This document shows, one piece after another, positions 61,638 through 64,000 of a DNA stretch of 64,000 bases; the first letter of the stretch is position 1; each line of letters begins with the position of its first letter. The translations under genes were made by a program, and so were the position numbers. The notes below the pieces were generated by a model. The model had not been told where the DNA came from, made no database searches, and worked only from the letters and a program-made list of their open reading frames with translations. The DNA is taken from the NCBI RefSeq assembly GCF_011765625.1, contig NZ_CP050315.1:62001-126000 (forward strand), read 5' to 3'. The DNA is from Shewanella aestuarii (GTDB lineage: Bacteria; Pseudomonadota; Gammaproteobacteria; Enterobacterales; Shewanellaceae).

Positions 61638-62513
61638 CTAAATTTTATACAACGGGCTCGTAGCTAAATTGGCCTTGCCAAGAAATGAAAATACAAATTC
61701 ATCGCAGTTCAAGATAAAATTCATATGTAAATGAAACAGCATATCGAATTGATAACCAAAAACCTGTTGATGAAGTAGATCTATAAACTGATTAAAGCTG
61801 GCTATTGATTTAGGCATTGGGACCGAATGGGAAAGAGCCATTTCGCCTAATGAAGCATAACTAGAAAAATCCACCCGTTCTGTAAATTCCGCTAATGCGC
61901 TGATGAATGCCGCTAAAGAAGATGCTGTGATCATACCGCTATTAATCAAGCTGTTGATTAAGGCATTCATAGAGGGATAAATCTTTCGGTGGAAATAAAC
62001 AGGCTTAAAGGTTGAAAGCAGTAAAGGGCTGGCATAAAGGTCAAAGATAGGGCTGACCGCAGCTTGAATAGAGCCATACTGAACAAATCGATTTTTAACG
62101 ACATCAGGGTCAAGCCCAAACGATTTGCTCACCTCTTTTATTGAACGGTATTTTTTATTATTAACAATGAGAGAACGAGAATCTAATTTTGGCTTACGAG
62201 GTATCAACTCCAACGCCTCTTCGAGTGGCCAGTTATTCTTAATACGAGATCTTAAAGCATCTGGTGTCACACCGTATTCATGAGCTAGTTCAGCGATATT
62301 GTTGAATACTTTCCCGTTAAAAAAGCAACCTAAACCCTTTTGCGGTGGTCGATTTGATTTTAAAGACTCTACAATAGGTACCCCATGACGCAAACGCTGC
62401 AAGAAAGTGCGGGGGTTGACACCATACGAGCGAGCCAATAGGCTTTTATTGGCAAAATAACTGCCATTAAAGCGAATTGGCTGGATATGATTGTGAACAC
62501 TCGTCTGCTTCAT
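61638..62513 (-). CDS. DNA-binding protein with three NUMOD/IENR-like repeats
   Basis: 291 residues. Three units of about 50 residues occupy the first 150: FNGSYFANKSLLARSYGVNP, FNGKVFNNIAELAHEYGVTP and VNNKKYRSIKEVSKSFGLDP, each followed by an 'L-x-x-R-[L/I]-[R/K]-x-G/N-x-P-[L/I]-x-E-[S/A]' half. This is the arrangement of the small HTH repeats (IENR1/NUMOD1 type) that phage homing nucleases use to grip DNA. No nuclease domain follows; the C-terminal half is helical and unrecognised. It may be a transcription factor or partition-type binder. Promoter with operator upstream. Confidence 0.6.
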   Translation of the reverse strand: MKQTSVHNHIQPIRFNGSYFANKSLLARSYGVNPRTFLQRLRHGVPIVESLKSNRPPQKGLGCFFNGKVFNNIAELAHEYGVTPDALRSRIKNNWPLEEALELIPRKPKLDSRSLIVNNKKYRSIKEVSKSFGLDPDVVKNRFVQYGSIQAAVSPIFDLYASPLLLSTFKPVYFHRKIYPSMNALINSLINSGMITASSLAAFISALAEFTERVDFSSYASLGEMALSHSVPMPKSIASFNQFIDLLHQQVFGYQFDMLFHLHMNFILNCDEFVFSFLGKANLATSPLYKI

Positions 62514-62524
62514 AATTAACCTAA

Positions 62525-62546
62525 TTGGTACATCATAAGTATATTC
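62525..62546 (-). promoter_or_regulatory. Promoter and operator variant before 62513
   Basis: On the minus strand TTACAA, 16 bases, TATACT, then TATGATGTACCAATTAGG. ACTTATGATGTAC matches the left half of the common operator. Confidence 0.6.
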
Positions 62547-62576
62547 ATTTTTACATTGATTGTAAGAAATTGCAAG

Positions 62577-63638
62577 TTAATATGAAAGACACATCGCCGC
62601 TTTATCAGGATCAAACGAATATTCGGTATAGGTGCCATCAGCATTAGTTTGGTAGCACATGCGACTATTACATTCGACCTTACAAAGTTGATAATTATTC
62701 TTCAATGCCCATGAACGTGGCTTTTGCTGCACACTGACATCATTAACATGCATCACGCCCAACAAATTTTGGCGCGGAGAAAAGACTTCAACCCAATCCC
62801 CTTCAAAATAAAGTGCGTAGAGATCAGAACCAGCCTTTAACTGACCTATGACGGTATCTGAGTCGAATGAGCTATAAACGGCAGGCATGCTTTTGACCGT
62901 TTTAAGTTTCGATAGGTATGGCAAAATTGGGGCTATTCTTTGCTTATCGCCTTGCACTGCAAGCCAATGAGTTGCATGAGCAAGGTTTTGATTGGCGCTA
63001 CCTAAGTAATAGTGATCAATCAGGGCAACACTGGCGTCTGCTTGGCCATCTATAACAGCCGATTTTAACCAAAATTCCGCTGATTCGGCGTCTTTGTTCA
63101 CACCATTGCCAACCAAATAACGCCGATAAAGTTCAAACTTGCCATCAGGACTGCCTTGTCTTGCTGCTTTATAAAACCAATCAAATGCCGTTTTTTCATC
63201 CTGATTAAATACACGCCCCTCACTATAAAGCTGACCCAGCAAGAAGGAAGAATGATGATCACCCTGCTCCGATGCGTTGGATAGCCATTTCAGTGTTAGT
63301 TCGGGATCATGAACCGTCGATACGGGGGAGTTATCAAGTGAATAGTTGTAGCCTACTTCACGTTGCGAAGCTATATCGCCTTGTTTGGCTTTAATAAGGG
63401 TGTTTACCCATTGCTCATAAGTATCCCAAAACTGAATCGCTTCCTGATCACCTGCCTGCATGGACTTTAAAATATATGCTTTGCCTTGTGCAAAATTCTC
63501 TGCTGCGATTAATTGAAGGCCATATTTATATTGTGCATTGGGAATATTTGCTTCTGCCTCTGCTTGTAATGGACTTGCAGCACAACCCGCACCCAAGAGT
63601 AAAATTGCACATACAGTAGCTAAAGTTGTTTTTTTCAT
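62577..63638 (-). CDS. Sel1-repeat lipoprotein with SH3-like end
   Basis: 353 residues. Lipoprotein signal MKKTTLATVCAILLLGAG with lipobox LGAGC (Cys19). Four or more Sel1-like repeats (SSFLLGQLYSEGRVFNQDEK, GKFELYRRYLVGNGVNKDAE, and related units at about 30-230). The C-terminal 110 residues resemble a bacterial SH3-type fold (DLYALYFEGDWVEVFSPRQN) with three Cys pairs. It is likely an outer-membrane or periplasmic scaffold. The start overlaps the stop of the 63635 gene by four bases. Confidence 0.75.
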   Translation of the reverse strand: MKKTTLATVCAILLLGAGCAASPLQAEAEANIPNAQYKYGLQLIAAENFAQGKAYILKSMQAGDQEAIQFWDTYEQWVNTLIKAKQGDIASQREVGYNYSLDNSPVSTVHDPELTLKWLSNASEQGDHHSSFLLGQLYSEGRVFNQDEKTAFDWFYKAARQGSPDGKFELYRRYLVGNGVNKDAESAEFWLKSAVIDGQADASVALIDHYYLGSANQNLAHATHWLAVQGDKQRIAPILPYLSKLKTVKSMPAVYSSFDSDTVIGQLKAGSDLYALYFEGDWVEVFSPRQNLLGVMHVNDVSVQQKPRSWALKNNYQLCKVECNSRMCYQTNADGTYTEYSFDPDKAAMCLSY

Positions 63639-64000
63639 TTCTGGGACTCCGATTTAGATGAAACAAATGCTGACATTTGATCACCGAACTTAAACGCACT
63701 CAAAAACGTGTCAGTTGGATGATTAGCAATGATCGTGATGCCATTATTAGTAAAGGAAACGGGTGTTGTTTTATTTAAATGTCGAATGCCGAAATCAACA
63801 AAGAGATTAAACTTCTGCTGATAGAGCTCGTCATCACAAGAATGAGCAGGTAATGATGCACCTTTAAATGATTTAATGATGAGCTCTGTATTTGATTGGT
63901 TATTGATGTAATTAGCACACCAATACGACAGCATTTTTCTACCCACAGAGGAATCACTACCCGAGCGAGGGAATGGTGCTAGATAAACATCAATGCCGTT
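63635..64000 (-). CDS. Hypothetical protein, 5' partial
   Basis: The frame is open to the right edge of the window (NGIDVYLAPFPRSGSDSSVG), so the start is outside and the GTG at 63946 is probably internal. At least 121 residues, with no motif I can name. Coupled by overlap to the Sel1 lipoprotein, so likely part of the same envelope-related unit. Confidence 0.5.
   Translation of the reverse strand, partial: NGIDVYLAPFPRSGSDSSVGRKMLSYWCANYINNQSNTELIIKSFKGASLPAHSCDDELYQQKFNLFVDFGIRHLNKTTPVSFTNNGITIIANHPTDTFLSAFKFGDQMSAFVSSKSESQK

Overview
The window reads as part of a large mobile element (plasmid or plasmid-like) from a marine gammaproteobacterium of the Shewanella/Vibrio/Colwellia type. The evidence is a ParM/ParR partition pair, a KfrA-type coiled-coil DNA-binding protein behind nine-base iterons, an orphan MbeB-like mobilisation protein, a tyrosine recombinase, a TnsB-like transposase fragment, a secreted endonuclease I, and a small protein resembling family TIGR02922, which I know from Colwellia and alteromonads. 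There are no rRNA or tRNA genes, no recognisable replication initiator and no housekeeping genes. The base composition is AT-rich throughout.

Layout. 1-4.1 kb: the end of a repetitive stalk-like protein, then parM-parR and kfrA. 4.2-19.6 kb: mostly unknown genes, with a frameshifted HTH regulator, a HipA-like kinase, a RecQ-like protein that has lost its ATPase motifs, MbeB-like and DUF3820-like proteins and endonuclease I. 19.6-21.0 kb: about 0.9 kb of non-coding DNA with nested inverted repeats beside a TnsB-like N-terminal fragment. 22.2-37.6 kb: a plus-strand array of paralogous proteins of about 400 residues, interrupted by a tandem UmuD-like protein and an integrase. 37.8-41.3 kb: a small AT-rich block. 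41.3-51.4 kb: a mirror-image minus-strand array of the same family in one long operon. 51.5-64 kb: DNA-metabolism genes (UvrD-like helicase, VRR-NUC nuclease, RdgC-like protein), more family members, a repeat-HTH protein and a Sel1-type lipoprotein.

The main observation is the paralogous family. Twenty proteins end in the same extreme C-terminal tail, x-[N/K]-[S/A]-[L/I]-stop. It is usually preceded 15-35 residues earlier by a short amphipathic motif of the form h-x-L-[S/A]-x-S-[I/L]-[D/E]-x-x-[I/L]. The codons used for the tail differ from gene to gene, so the protein end is what is conserved. The tail is also present on an ankyrin-repeat protein and on a 184-residue protein, which suggests a portable address or recognition tag. 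Five of the twenty genes are broken by a frameshift or small deletion.

Two dispersed DNA signals tie the element together. (1) About fourteen transcription units on both strands carry the same sigma70-like -10 box (TATACT or similar) overlapped by an inverted-repeat operator, roughly ACTTNTCN-GTAYAC-NGANAAGT, which implies one master repressor. (2) Seven copies of TAAAGTAACTTTA, nearly all extended to TTAAAGTAACTTTAA, are scattered over 52 kb inside and between genes, all in the same orientation on the plus strand.

Functions for most genes cannot be assigned from sequence alone. Names are given only where family motifs can be seen.
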